From positions 124,001-188,000 of the forward strand of contig NZ_BBJH01000002.1 in the NCBI RefSeq assembly GCF_000739775.1: DNA of 64,000 nt, given 5' to 3'. Below the pieces are notes generated by a model. That model ran no database searches. It had not been told where the DNA came from and saw only the letters and a list, made by a program, of their open reading frames with translations. The translations under genes were made by a program, and so were the position numbers. Shown here piece by piece: positions 1-8,303 of this stretch; position 1 is the stretch's first letter, and each line of letters starts with the position of its first letter. The DNA comes from Paraburkholderia heleia NBRC 101817. GTDB lineage: Bacteria; Pseudomonadota; Gammaproteobacteria; Burkholderiales; Burkholderiaceae.

Positions 1-96
1 ATCGGCTGACGTTTGGCCGCCCACGAACACGAGTCCCGCGGCTTTCACGACGCGGCTCATGCGCTGATTGATTTCGATGCGAACGATATCGTTCAT
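1..96 (-). CDS. RidA/YjgF-family imine/enamine deaminase, 5' end only
   Basis: The first 32 codons of a gene reading leftwards out of the window. The N-terminus (MNDIVRIEINQRMSRVV, then a VFVGGQ segment) fits the conserved start of RidA/YjgF/UK114 proteins, which hydrolyse reactive imines and enamines to ketones and ammonia. It starts 56 nt after the stop of the DAO-type dehydrogenase subunit and reads the same way, so it is probably the last or near-last gene of that operon. This makes chemical sense: flavoprotein oxidases release imines, the RidA substrate. The rest of the protein, including the usual C-terminal catalytic Arg, lies outside the window, so activity cannot be judged. Family assignment rests on a short segment. 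Confidence 0.72.
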   Translation of the reverse strand, partial: MNDIVRIEINQRMSRVVKAAGLVFVGGQTSAD

Positions 97-151
97 GTGT
101 CTGCAAGCTCCTTCGCCGCAACGGCGATCTGAGGTGAGGAAATCGATGGCG

Positions 152-1333
152 TCAATGCGCGGTCACGCCGGCCAGCGGCGCCGGCACTGCGGCGCGCTCG
201 AAGCGGTCGATCGCGAACGCATCGAGCGAAAGCGAAGGTGCGCCGTCGAGCACGAGTTCGGAAACGAGTTGCCCGCACGCAGGCCCGAGCTGAAAGCCGC
301 TGCCGCAATAACCGAACGAGTAGTAGAGATTCGCGGCGCGCCGGCTTGCCGAGAGGATGGGCAGCGAGTCGGCCGTGAACGCTTCCACGCCGGCCCATGC
401 GCGGTTCACGCCCAGATGGCGCAGATGCGGAAAGAGATCGACGACGGTCTGCGCACTTTTCACGAGCCGCATGAAATCGACTTCGCCGTGCCTCCCCGGC
501 AGATCCGCGATGCCGATCAGCTTGCCGCCGATCACCACTGTGCCGTTGTCGAACTGCTTGAACGAAAGCGGTCGACCCGTAGCGCCGAGCGTCGCGCGGC
601 AGAAGGGCGCCACGCGATGGGTGACCATCAGCATGAGGCCTTCGGGGTGCACGGGCACGGGCTCGCCGGCCTGGCGCGCCAGTTCGCCCGACCACGCGCC
701 CGCCGCGACGAGCAGCTTGCACGCGGCAAAGGTGCCGCGCGGCGTTCGCGCGAGCCAGCGCTCGCCGCGCGGCTCAATGTGCGTGACCGCCGTGCCTTCG
801 TAAAAGCGCGCGCCGTGCTTTTGCGCGGCGAGGCGAAACGCCGTGGTGGTGCGAAAGGGCAACGCATAGCCGTCGCGCTCGACCCAGATGCCGCCCGTCA
901 CGTGTTTCGCCAATGCCGGTTCGAGTTCGAGCACTGTCTCGCGGTCGATCAGCTTCTCGTGCGTGAAGCCGTGCGATTTGAGCAGCGCGACGCGCTCGCG
1001 GCATTCCGCCAGTTCGGCCTCGGTTTCGGCAATCTTCAGTTGTCCGGAGGGAACGAAGCCGCCGTCGTCGCCGATGGTGTCGGGCAGCGCGTGCCAGATT
1101 TCGCGCGACATGAGCGCAAGCGGAATCTCGGGGAGCGGTCGGCCGAGCGTGCGCACGCCGCCGGCGTTCACGCCCGACGAATGGCGGCCCACGTAGTCGG
1201 CTTCGAGCACGATCACGCTCGCGCCGCGCCGCGCCATGTGAAAGGCGCTGCTCGAACCGTGCAGGCCGCCGCCGATCACGAGGACATCCGCTTCCTGCAC
1301 GACGCTCGCGGGGGAAGTTCGGGCGTCATTCAC
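152..1333 (-). CDS. FAD-dependent DAO-family oxidoreductase, subunit of octopine/HCN-synthase-like dehydrogenase (OoxB/HcnC type)
   Basis: 393 aa, a normal length for the D-amino-acid oxidase/sarcosine oxidase beta fold. The N-terminal Rossmann motif GGGLHG is at residues 21-26, followed by a basic turn and E44, which should bind the FAD ribose. In heterotrimeric octopine/nopaline oxidases, HCN synthases and hydroxyproline dehydrogenases, this subunit carries the amine-oxidising site. Its start overlaps the end of the OoxA/HcnB-like gene by 8 nt, so the two are translationally coupled. With the 2Fe-2S gene just upstream, the three should form a membrane-linked or soluble dehydrogenase. The substrate cannot be read from sequence: octopine, nopaline, D-hydroxyproline and other N-substituted amino acids are all used by relatives. 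The downstream RidA gene suggests an imine product. Confidence 0.85.
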   Translation of the reverse strand: MNDARTSPASVVQEADVLVIGGGLHGSSSAFHMARRGASVIVLEADYVGRHSSGVNAGGVRTLGRPLPEIPLALMSREIWHALPDTIGDDGGFVPSGQLKIAETEAELAECRERVALLKSHGFTHEKLIDRETVLELEPALAKHVTGGIWVERDGYALPFRTTTAFRLAAQKHGARFYEGTAVTHIEPRGERWLARTPRGTFAACKLLVAAGAWSGELARQAGEPVPVHPEGLMLMVTHRVAPFCRATLGATGRPLSFKQFDNGTVVIGGKLIGIADLPGRHGEVDFMRLVKSAQTVVDLFPHLRHLGVNRAWAGVEAFTADSLPILSASRRAANLYYSFGYCGSGFQLGPACGQLVSELVLDGAPSLSLDAFAIDRFERAAVPAPLAGVTAH

Positions 1334-2756
1334 CGGCGAGTTCTCCGAGCGTGAGTGGCTTGATGGGCGGGCGGATACGGTAGTAGCCCACCTCGGCTGG
1401 CGGCACCTTGCGTGCCTCGGCGATCACTTCGGTCACGGTGAGGCCGCACAGGCGGCCCTGGCACGGCCCCATGCCGCAGCGGCCGAACGACTTCGCCTGG
1501 TTCGGGCCGAGGCAGCCGAGGCCCACGAAGCCGCGCAGCTCGCCCGCCGTCACTTCCTCGCAGCGGCAGACGATAGTGCTGTCGGCGGGGATGCGGTTCG
1601 CGTCGCGTGGGCGATAGAGGCTGTCGAGGAACGGGCGGATGCGCATCACACGTTCGAGTTCCGCGCGGTGGGGAGCGGCCTCGCGATCGCGCGTGGCTGC
1701 ATCGATCGAGCCTAGCTGTGCGGCAGCCGCGAGCGCCGCGAGCACGCCCTGTTGCGCCGCGGCCTGGGCCCCGCCTATGCCTGCGCCGTCGCCGGCCACG
1801 AAAATGCCGGGCACGTCGAGCTCGCCCCACGCGTCCGTTTGCGGGGTGAAGCAAAGCTGCCCGTTGTCCCAGCGATGCGCGGCGCGCAGCGCCTGCGTGA
1901 ACTGCGTGTTGGGCACCACGCCCTGGTGCAGCAGGATCACATCGGCCTCGATACGGTGCGCGCGCCCTTGCGACGTGAAGGTGAGCGCGGCTGCGCGCTG
2001 CACGCCGTCGCTGCCCTGGCGGCCTTCCACGGCGAGCTCGTCGGCGGCTTCGAAAATGGGTACCCCGGCCTCGCGCAGCGTGCGGATCAGATGCAGGCCT
2101 TTGCTCAGGAACGGCCACGAGCGCAGCGCGGCCAGCAGGTGGCGTTTCGCGCGCCAGCGGTCTTCGTGGCGCGTGGTGTCGACGAGCGCGCGAATCGGCA
2201 CGCCTGCCCGTACGTATTGCCAGCCGAGCAGGTAAAGCAGCGGCCCGCAGCCCGCGAGCACGGGCGGCGAGGCGGGCACTTCGCCCGCGCTCTTGAGCAG
2301 AATCTGTGCGGCGCCCGCCGTGAGCACGCCGGGCAGGGTCCAGCCCGGAATGGGAAACGGCCGCTCCAGCGCGCCGCTCGCGAGTATCACGCGCTTCGCC
2401 TGGAAACTGCCTACCTTGCCGTCCTTGAGATAATGAACGGCATGTTCGCGCGTGACCTGCCAAACGCTGGCATGGGCGACATGGCGTGCGCCGGAACGCG
2501 CAAACGCCTGGGCGATGGCGTCGCCCGCCGTGTAGTCGGGGCCGAGTATTTCCTTGCGGCGCGCGTCGGCGCGGCCTATCGCGCGATAGATCTGGCCGCC
2601 CACGGCGTCCTGCTCATCGATCAGGATGACTGAGAGTCCGGCGCACGCCGAACGGGTGGCCGCGCTCATTCCGGCGGGACCCGCGCCGACCACGACGACA
2701 TCGACGGTTTCTGCATGAAAATCGGCTTTGGTGTCGCCTTGGTAATCACCGGGCAT
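1326..2756 (-). CDS. NAD(P)/FAD-dependent oxidoreductase with C-terminal 2Fe-2S (BFD-type) domain (OoxA/HcnB type)
   Basis: 476 aa. The start is placed at 2756 (MPGDYQGDTK), because the open frame extends further upstream only by running over the preceding gene. The first dinucleotide fold has GAGPAG at residues 24-29. A second fold in the middle carries a degenerate GCGPLL glycine motif. The C-terminal region has clustered cysteines (CRCEE, then GCLGP and RCGMGPCQGRLCG), the BFD/Fer2 type of [2Fe-2S] site seen in OoxA, HcnB and NirB-like proteins. It overlaps the preceding 2Fe-2S gene by 11 nt and the following DAO gene by 8 nt. It should pass electrons from the DAO subunit to an acceptor. 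Assignment to the family is firm; the physiological substrate is unknown. Confidence 0.86.
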   Translation of the reverse strand: MPGDYQGDTKADFHAETVDVVVVGAGPAGMSAATRSACAGLSVILIDEQDAVGGQIYRAIGRADARRKEILGPDYTAGDAIAQAFARSGARHVAHASVWQVTREHAVHYLKDGKVGSFQAKRVILASGALERPFPIPGWTLPGVLTAGAAQILLKSAGEVPASPPVLAGCGPLLYLLGWQYVRAGVPIRALVDTTRHEDRWRAKRHLLAALRSWPFLSKGLHLIRTLREAGVPIFEAADELAVEGRQGSDGVQRAAALTFTSQGRAHRIEADVILLHQGVVPNTQFTQALRAAHRWDNGQLCFTPQTDAWGELDVPGIFVAGDGAGIGGAQAAAQQGVLAALAAAAQLGSIDAATRDREAAPHRAELERVMRIRPFLDSLYRPRDANRIPADSTIVCRCEEVTAGELRGFVGLGCLGPNQAKSFGRCGMGPCQGRLCGLTVTEVIAEARKVPPAEVGYYRIRPPIKPLTLGELAGE

Positions 2757-3120
2757 GGGCGTTCTCCTCGAGCGTGTCGGCGTTCGTGCCGGGTTCGGGC
2801 GGCAGGTCGCGCGCACCCTCCTGGGAGCGGATGTGCATGCCCGCGCGCACGGGCACCATGCAGCTCTGGCGGCTCGGCACGCCGTCGATCTCAACAAGGC
2901 ATTCGAAACACGCGCCCATCATGCAGAACGGCGCGCGCGGCGCGCCCGAAACGGGCGTCGCGCGAAAGCGCGATACACCCGCGGCGAGCAGCGCAGCGGC
3001 AACGGAGCGGTCGGCGGGCACGGACAACGAATGGCCGTTGAACCAGATATCGATGCGTGTTTCGCCGTCGGAGAGCGTCTTGAACAGCGGCGCGGGCGCC
3101 TGGGTAGATTGGGCTGTCAT
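2746..3120 (-). CDS. (2Fe-2S)-binding small subunit (HcnA/SoxA-N type, Fer2_4)
   Basis: 124 aa. Four cysteines at 66, 71, 74 and 87 give the C-x4-C-x2-C-x12-C plant-ferredoxin spacing (FCMMGACFEC, then SCMVPV). This is the small electron-transfer subunit that accompanies OoxA/HcnB-like and OoxB/HcnC-like proteins, usually about 90-130 aa. The gene lies 7 nt after the stop of a DAO-family gene and overlaps the next gene by 11 nt. This tight packing supports a stable complex with the two downstream products. Confidence 0.85.
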   Translation of the reverse strand: MTAQSTQAPAPLFKTLSDGETRIDIWFNGHSLSVPADRSVAAALLAAGVSRFRATPVSGAPRAPFCMMGACFECLVEIDGVPSRQSCMVPVRAGMHIRSQEGARDLPPEPGTNADTLEENAHAR

Positions 3121-3127
3121 GGCGGGA

Positions 3128-4270
3128 TTAGTGAGCGAGGATAGGTTCGGCGGCCGCGTCGGTCGCGAAGCGGCGCGCGGAGAACGTAGGCAGTTCGGCG
3201 GGCATCGGGCCGCCCGTGATCCACGGCGCGATACGCAGCGCGTGCGCCGCGGCGAGCGTCACGCCGCTATGGCAGGTGACGACGAAGGCACCCGGATGCG
3301 TTTCGGACTGGTCGTAGATCGGAAAGCCATCGGGGCTATACACACGCAGCGCGGCCCACATGCGCACGAGCCGCACGTGGGCGAGCATCGGAAACGCGCG
3401 CACGCCGCGCGCTGCGATCTGGCGCAGGATCGGCGTGGTGGTGAAGTCGTTGAAGCCGGCTTCCTCCATCGAATCGCCGAATTGCACCGTGCCTTCGTCG
3501 GTCTGCCGCACGTTGATGGTCGGATAGCGCAGAAACGGCTCGACGCGCTCGCTCACGAGCACCTGGCCGCGATTGGGCGCAACGGGGGCGTTCAGGCCCA
3601 CGTGCGGCGCGAGCGCGCGATTTCCGAGGCCGGCCGCGAGCACGACGCGCGCACCGCGATACACGCCGCGCCGGCCTTGCACGCTGAACCCGCCCGCCCC
3701 GGCGTCGATACGCTCGGCGCGCTCGCCCGAGACGAGCCGCACGCCGCGCCGCTGCATCGCGACATGCAGCCCGCGCAGCAGCTTGAGCGGGTTGACGTGG
3801 CCATCCATCGGCGTATAGCTCGCGCCGGCCACCGCGGGTCCGATGCCGGGGAGCCGCTCGCGCAGCTCCGAATGATTTAGCAGTTCGAACGGATAATCGC
3901 CGATCTCGGCCTGCAAGGTGGAGAGCCGTTTATGGCGCTCGGCGAGTTCTTCGTCCGAGAAGCAGATATGAAAGCCGCCAGGCTGACGCAGCGCGACGTC
4001 CACGCGCGCATCGTCGGCGAGGCTTTGCGCGAGCAGCGGCCAGCGCTGCGCCGAGCTGCGCGACCAGCGTGCGTATGGCGAAAGGCCGTAGCCCTTGCCC
4101 TGAATCCAGACGAGGCCGAAGTTGCCGCGCGAGGCGCGAAAGCCGCCGTCGCCCTCGTCGAGCACGGTCACGCGCGCGCCTTCGCGGGCGAGCCCGTAGG
4201 CCACGGCGGAGCCGACGATACCGCCGCCGATCACGAGCACGTCGGGGCTCGCGGGGGTGTTCTGTGTCAT
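3128..4270 (-). CDS. FAD-dependent oxidoreductase, DAO family (second copy in the operon)
   Basis: 380 aa with an N-terminal FAD motif GGGIVG at residues 15-20 and a DAO-type C-terminal FAD-closing segment. It is a separate family member from the OoxB/HcnC-like subunit, since its sequence diverges outside the nucleotide fold. Its start overlaps the stop of the upstream permease gene by 4 nt (ATGA) and its stop is 7 nt before the 2Fe-2S gene, so it sits between importer and dehydrogenase complex. It could act as a second, independent oxidase on the imported compound or its product, or act on the opposite stereoisomer. These roles are inferred from position only. Confidence 0.8.
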   Translation of the reverse strand: MTQNTPASPDVLVIGGGIVGSAVAYGLAREGARVTVLDEGDGGFRASRGNFGLVWIQGKGYGLSPYARWSRSSAQRWPLLAQSLADDARVDVALRQPGGFHICFSDEELAERHKRLSTLQAEIGDYPFELLNHSELRERLPGIGPAVAGASYTPMDGHVNPLKLLRGLHVAMQRRGVRLVSGERAERIDAGAGGFSVQGRRGVYRGARVVLAAGLGNRALAPHVGLNAPVAPNRGQVLVSERVEPFLRYPTINVRQTDEGTVQFGDSMEEAGFNDFTTTPILRQIAARGVRAFPMLAHVRLVRMWAALRVYSPDGFPIYDQSETHPGAFVVTCHSGVTLAAAHALRIAPWITGGPMPAELPTFSARRFATDAAAEPILAH

Positions 4271-5064
4271 CGGGCTTCTCCGATCAGGATGCGGTCCAGC
4301 CCGACCATGCGGTCGAGCAGCAGCATCAGCAGGATCGTGCCGACGATCAGCACCGCCGACACCGAGGTGACGAGCGGGTCGATCGTCTGCGCGATCTGGT
4401 TATACATGGCGACGGGCAGCGTGGTGGTGCCGGGGGTCGCGACGAAAATGGTCATGGTGAGCTCGTCGAAGCTCTGGATGAAAGAGAGCACCCAGCCGCC
4501 CGCCACGCCCGTGCGGATCATCGGCAGCACCACGCGGCGAAATGCGGTGAATCGGCTCGCACCGCACGAAAGCGCCGCGCGTTCGGCGTCGCGGTCGAGG
4601 CCGACCGCCGAAGCCAGCGCGAGACGCAGCGCATACGGCAGCACGATCACCACGTGCGCGGCGACGAGCGCCCAGAACGACCCGTTCAGGTTGAGCAGCG
4701 AGAGGAAGCGCAGGAACGCGATGCCGAGCACGACGGCGGGAATCATCATCGGCGAGAGGAAGAAGCTCACCAGCGCGCCGCGGCCAGCAAAGCGGTAGCG
4801 CGCGATGGCGAGTGCGGCGGGCACCGCGAGCGCCACGCCAATGGTGGCCGCGGCGAACGCGAGGCGCACGGAGAGCCAGAACGCCGAGACGATGTCGCCG
4901 TTCTGCAGGATCGCGCGAAACCAGCGCAGCGAGGCGCCGTCGAACGGCATCGAGATGTAGCCCTTGTCCGTGAAGGCCACGAGCAGCACCACGACGATGG
5001 GCGCGAGCATGAAGGCGAGAAAGAGCGCGTTGAACGCTAGCCCGAGGAATCCGTTGCGTTTCAT
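4267..5064 (-). CDS. ABC transporter permease, PotC type
   Basis: 265 aa with about six hydrophobic segments and the EAA-loop region near residues 165-185 (ERAALSCGASRFTAF), typical of binding-protein-dependent permeases of the spermidine/putrescine class. It pairs with the PotB-like permease 12 nt upstream to form the membrane channel. The 4-nt overlap with the downstream DAO gene indicates translational coupling between uptake and oxidation. PotC-like permeases are also used for opines, amino acids, 2-aminoethylphosphonate and iron, so polyamine specificity should not be assumed. Confidence 0.88.
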   Translation of the reverse strand: MKRNGFLGLAFNALFLAFMLAPIVVVLLVAFTDKGYISMPFDGASLRWFRAILQNGDIVSAFWLSVRLAFAAATIGVALAVPAALAIARYRFAGRGALVSFFLSPMMIPAVVLGIAFLRFLSLLNLNGSFWALVAAHVVIVLPYALRLALASAVGLDRDAERAALSCGASRFTAFRRVVLPMIRTGVAGGWVLSFIQSFDELTMTIFVATPGTTTLPVAMYNQIAQTIDPLVTSVSAVLIVGTILLMLLLDRMVGLDRILIGEAR

Positions 5065-5076
5065 GGCGGGGTCCCT

Positions 5077-5949
5077 TCAGTCGAAGATGTGCTTGAAACG
5101 GCGTTCGGCGAGACGGCTGCAGCCCATCACGATCGCCACATTGGCGATCAGCAGCAGCACGGCAATGCTCGCGCCCAGCGGCCAGTTCAAGGTGCCGAGG
5201 AACTCGTCGTAGGCGGCCGTGGCGACGACTTTCAGACGTCGTCCGCCGATCAGCGCGGGCGTGGCGAACGCGGAGGCCGAAAGCGCGAACACGATGATCG
5301 AGCCCGAGAGCACGCCCGGCATGATCTGCGGCAGGATCACCCGGCGGAACACGCGCAGCGGCGAGGCGCCGAGCGAGCGCCCCGCCCATTCCACCTGCGG
5401 ATCGAGCTTTTGCAGCGTCGCCCAGACCGACATCACCATGAATGGCACGAGCACGTGCGTCAGGGCGATGATGGTGCCCGTCATGGTGAACACGAGGCGA
5501 ATGGGCTCGTCGGTGATATGCAGTGCCTGGAGGGCGTGGTTGAGCACGCCGTTGTTGCCCAGCAGGATTTGCCAGCCGAGCGTGCGCACCACCACCGAGA
5601 TCAGCAGCGGGCCGAGCACGATCAGCAGGCAAACGGATTGCCAGGGCCTGCGCATGCGGGCGAGCACCAGCGTTTCGGGCACGCCCAGCACGATGGAGAG
5701 CAGCGTGACGGCGAACGCGAGTCCCGCCGTGCGAAGGAAGATTTCGCCGTAGTAGGGATCGCTCAGAACTTCCAGGTAATGGGTGAGGGTCCAGCCGCGC
5801 TGCACGCCTGCAATGTCGCTGAACACATGAAACGACAGCACGAAGGTGAGAATGAGCGGCACCAGCAGCAGCGCGAGAAAGAGCAGCAGCGCGGGCGCGC
5901 AGAGCAGCCATGGCGCGGCGCCCGCGCGCGAGTCGTCAAGCGTTGCCAT
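5077..5949 (-). CDS. ABC transporter permease, PotB type
   Basis: 290 aa. There is one N-terminal membrane segment (LLCAPALLLFLALLLVPLIL), a periplasmic loop, then five more membrane segments and an EAA loop near residue 190 (EWAGRSLGASPLRVF). It overlaps the ATPase gene upstream by 14 nt and is followed after 12 nt by the PotC-like permease. It is the partner half of the channel in this importer. Family identity is clear; the substrate is not. Confidence 0.88.
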   Translation of the reverse strand: MATLDDSRAGAAPWLLCAPALLLFLALLLVPLILTFVLSFHVFSDIAGVQRGWTLTHYLEVLSDPYYGEIFLRTAGLAFAVTLLSIVLGVPETLVLARMRRPWQSVCLLIVLGPLLISVVVRTLGWQILLGNNGVLNHALQALHITDEPIRLVFTMTGTIIALTHVLVPFMVMSVWATLQKLDPQVEWAGRSLGASPLRVFRRVILPQIMPGVLSGSIIVFALSASAFATPALIGGRRLKVVATAAYDEFLGTLNWPLGASIAVLLLIANVAIVMGCSRLAERRFKHIFD

Positions 5950-7006
5950 GGGAGCCCTCCCGCGTCAGCACACGCAGATCGTCGTCGGTCCATGCGAGTC
6001 CCACTACGTGGCCTTCCTCGGGCGGTGGCGCGCCGCGGTTGGGCTGCGCGACGTGCAGCTTGCCGAGCGAGGTTTCCACGGCGAGCAGCCATTGATTGCC
6101 CACGAACACGCGCGTCGTCACGCGCCCCGTGAGGCGCGCGTCGCCGTTGGCCAGATGCACTTTTTCAGGGCGGATGTACACGTTCACGGCGCCCGCCACC
6201 TCGCGTCCTTCATGCGGCACGTGCAGCGTCGTCCCGCCCACCTCGACCTCGGCGCAGCGCGGATTGCGGCGCAGCACTTCGCCCGCGAGCGTATTGGTGC
6301 GGCCAAGGAAGGTGGAAGCGAACGGTGTGGCCGGGCGCTCGTAAGCGTCGAACGGCGTGCTCAGCTGCGCGATGGTGCCGCGGTGCATGACGGCGATGCG
6401 GTCGCTCATCGTCATCGCTTCCACCTGGTCGTGCGTGACGAGCAGGGTCGTGATGCCGAGGCGCTTCTGGATGGCGCGCAGTTCGATATGCATCTCTTCG
6501 CGCAGCTTGGCGTCGAGGTTCGACATCGGCTCGTCGAGCAGCAGGAGTTCCGGCTGCATGGCCAGCGCGCGGGCGATCGCCACACGCTGGCGCTGGCCGC
6601 CCGAAAGCTCCTTCGGGTAACGCGCGTCGAGCCCGCGCAGCCGCACGAGTTCCAGCGCCTCGGCAACGCGCTCCGCGCGTTGCGTGCGCTTCATCTTCTG
6701 CATCTCCAGACCGAAGCCCACGTTGCCGGCCACGGTCATGTGCGGAAAGAGCGCATAGCTTTGAAACACCACGCCGATGCCGCGTTTCTCCGGCCGCTCG
6801 CGAGTGATGTCGCGGCCATCGAGCGTGATGCGGCCCGTGGTCGGCGTGACGAATCCCGCGATCATCTGCAGTGTGGTCGTCTTGCCGCAACCCGAGGGAC
6901 CGAGCAGTGAAAGAAGTTCGCCGCGCGCAACCGTGAGGTCGAGCTGCTCGATCGCCGTGAAGTCGCCGTAGCGCTTCGAGATGCCTTGCAGGGTGAGGAA
7001 GCTCAT
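5936..7006 (-). CDS. ABC transporter ATP-binding protein, PotA type
   Basis: 356 aa. Walker A (GPSGCGKTT) lies near residues 37-45, the ABC signature (LSGGQRQRVAIARAL) in the middle, Walker B (LLLLDEPMSNLD) soon after, and the switch His in THDQ. The extra 110 or so C-terminal residues form a TOBE/MalK-type regulatory domain, as in PotA and FbpC. It energises the importer formed with the two permeases and the binding protein encoded on either side. All catalytic elements appear intact. Confidence 0.92.
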   Translation of the reverse strand: MSFLTLQGISKRYGDFTAIEQLDLTVARGELLSLLGPSGCGKTTTLQMIAGFVTPTTGRITLDGRDITRERPEKRGIGVVFQSYALFPHMTVAGNVGFGLEMQKMKRTQRAERVAEALELVRLRGLDARYPKELSGGQRQRVAIARALAMQPELLLLDEPMSNLDAKLREEMHIELRAIQKRLGITTLLVTHDQVEAMTMSDRIAVMHRGTIAQLSTPFDAYERPATPFASTFLGRTNTLAGEVLRRNPRCAEVEVGGTTLHVPHEGREVAGAVNVYIRPEKVHLANGDARLTGRVTTRVFVGNQWLLAVETSLGKLHVAQPNRGAPPPEEGHVVGLAWTDDDLRVLTREGSHGNA

Positions 7007-7055
7007 GAGCGTCGGTCCTCGTTGTGCGTTGGGTGCGGGGCAGGGCGCGACACCA

Positions 7056-8123
7056 TCAGCGTTCGACCGACCGGTTCCAGCGCTCGGTCCACTCGGTGCG
7101 ATGCTCGTTGATGGTGCTCCAGTCCATCGCCGTGAGCTTCGCGATCTGGTCGGGACCGTAAGGCACGCGCGCGGCCACTTCCGGCGTGAGCTTGACGGTT
7201 TTGTTGACGGGGCCGAGGCCGATGTCCGCCGCCTGCTGCGCCTGCACTTCGGGGCTCAACAGGTACTGGATGAACTGCTGCGAAAGCTGCGGCTGCGCGT
7301 TCTGCGCAACGGAGCACGCCGCCACTTGCAGTGCCACACCGCCTTCCTTCGGGTAGATGAACTTGAGCGGGAAGCCGGTGTTTTGCAGCGCCACCGCGCG
7401 GCCGCTGCCGTAAGGCGCGATGATCACGTCGCCCGACTGCATGAGGCCGTCCATTTCGCCGGGCGTGGGCGCCCACGAAAGCACGTTGGGCGCGACCTGC
7501 TTCGTCATGGCCTCGAAGCCGGGGTCGATGTCCTTCTCGCCGCCGCCGTTCAGGCGCGCGAGCATCACGAGCGTATGCAGGCCGTAGGTGTTGGTGATGG
7601 GCGGCACGCCGAGCTTGCCCTTCACGCGCGCGTCTTCGAGCGACTTCCACGAATCGGGCGCGGGCAGGCCGAGCTTTTTGAACGCCTGTTCGTTATAGCC
7701 GATGCCGGTCGCGACCATGCCCACGCCCACGGCGGTCGGGCCGATGTGCGCGAGCGGATAGAGGTCCTTCATGACCGGGGCGTCGTCGAGCTTGCCGCAC
7801 AGGCCGAGCTGCATCGCCTGATACATCGGGCCGTCGTCCATCACGGCGACGTTGATCTGCTCGTGGCCTTTTTGCGCCTGGAGCTTGGCGAGCGTGTCGC
7901 TCGAATTGCCCGCCACGTAGACGATCTTGACGTCATGCGCCTTTTCGAACGCCGGGATGATTTTCTGACGATAGAGCTGCTCGTTGGAGCCGCCGACATT
8001 GGCGACATACAGCGTGGTTTCGGCCTGGGCGAGCGAGGCTGCGGCGAGCGTGCCGGCGACGGCGAGTGCGACGAATGCGGCTTTGGGGGAGAAGGTTGAA
8101 CGACGGCGCATCGCGGCTTTCAT
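7056..8123 (-). CDS. periplasmic substrate-binding protein, PotD-like (type 2)
   Basis: 355 aa from the chosen start at 8123 (MKAAMRRRSTF), which has a GGAG nine bases upstream; earlier in-frame starts have no good ribosome site. A basic N-terminus, a hydrophobic stretch (AAFVALAVAGTLAAASLAQA) and an AxA site give a standard Sec signal peptide. The mature part begins with the beta-alpha pattern of type 2 binding proteins (TTLYVANVGGSNEQLY). It is the first gene of the operon, 49 nt before the ATPase, and diverges from the LysR gene at 8304. It should capture the importer's substrate in the periplasm. Confidence 0.86.
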   Translation of the reverse strand: MKAAMRRRSTFSPKAAFVALAVAGTLAAASLAQAETTLYVANVGGSNEQLYRQKIIPAFEKAHDVKIVYVAGNSSDTLAKLQAQKGHEQINVAVMDDGPMYQAMQLGLCGKLDDAPVMKDLYPLAHIGPTAVGVGMVATGIGYNEQAFKKLGLPAPDSWKSLEDARVKGKLGVPPITNTYGLHTLVMLARLNGGGEKDIDPGFEAMTKQVAPNVLSWAPTPGEMDGLMQSGDVIIAPYGSGRAVALQNTGFPLKFIYPKEGGVALQVAACSVAQNAQPQLSQQFIQYLLSPEVQAQQAADIGLGPVNKTVKLTPEVAARVPYGPDQIAKLTAMDWSTINEHRTEWTERWNRSVER

Positions 8124-8251
8124 GACGACGATCTCCATTCGAATGTGGGGAGCGGCGAACCGGACAGTGCGCCGATGCATCGCAGTCTGTGCCGGGCTGG
8201 TCATATCGTCCAATACGAATAAAATGCCAACCTATACGGGGATGATATGGA

Positions 8252-8293
8252 CCAGGGTTAGGCCCTGGCGCATGCATCAGGGTTAAGCCCAGG
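8252..8293. promoter_or_regulatory. candidate LysR operator: hairpin plus direct repeat in the divergent promoter
   Basis: CCAGGG (8252-8257), five bases, then CCCTGG (8263-8268) is a perfect inverted repeat. The sequence CAGGGTTA-n-GCCC occurs at 8253-8265 and again at 8278-8290, 25 bp apart. The second copy runs into the ribosome site of the LysR gene (AGGAGA, 8291-8296). The placement, close to the regulator's own start and about 130 nt from the importer operon, would suit autorepression by an OccR-like protein. This is inferred from symmetry only. Confidence 0.4.
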
Positions 8294-8303
8294 AGAGATC
8301 ACC

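Noticed and set aside
4267-8123. Naming the ABC importer as a spermidine/putrescine transporter
   Set aside because: The PotABCD-type fold is shared by importers of many cationic and amino compounds; the linked oxidases and the OccR-like regulator point elsewhere.
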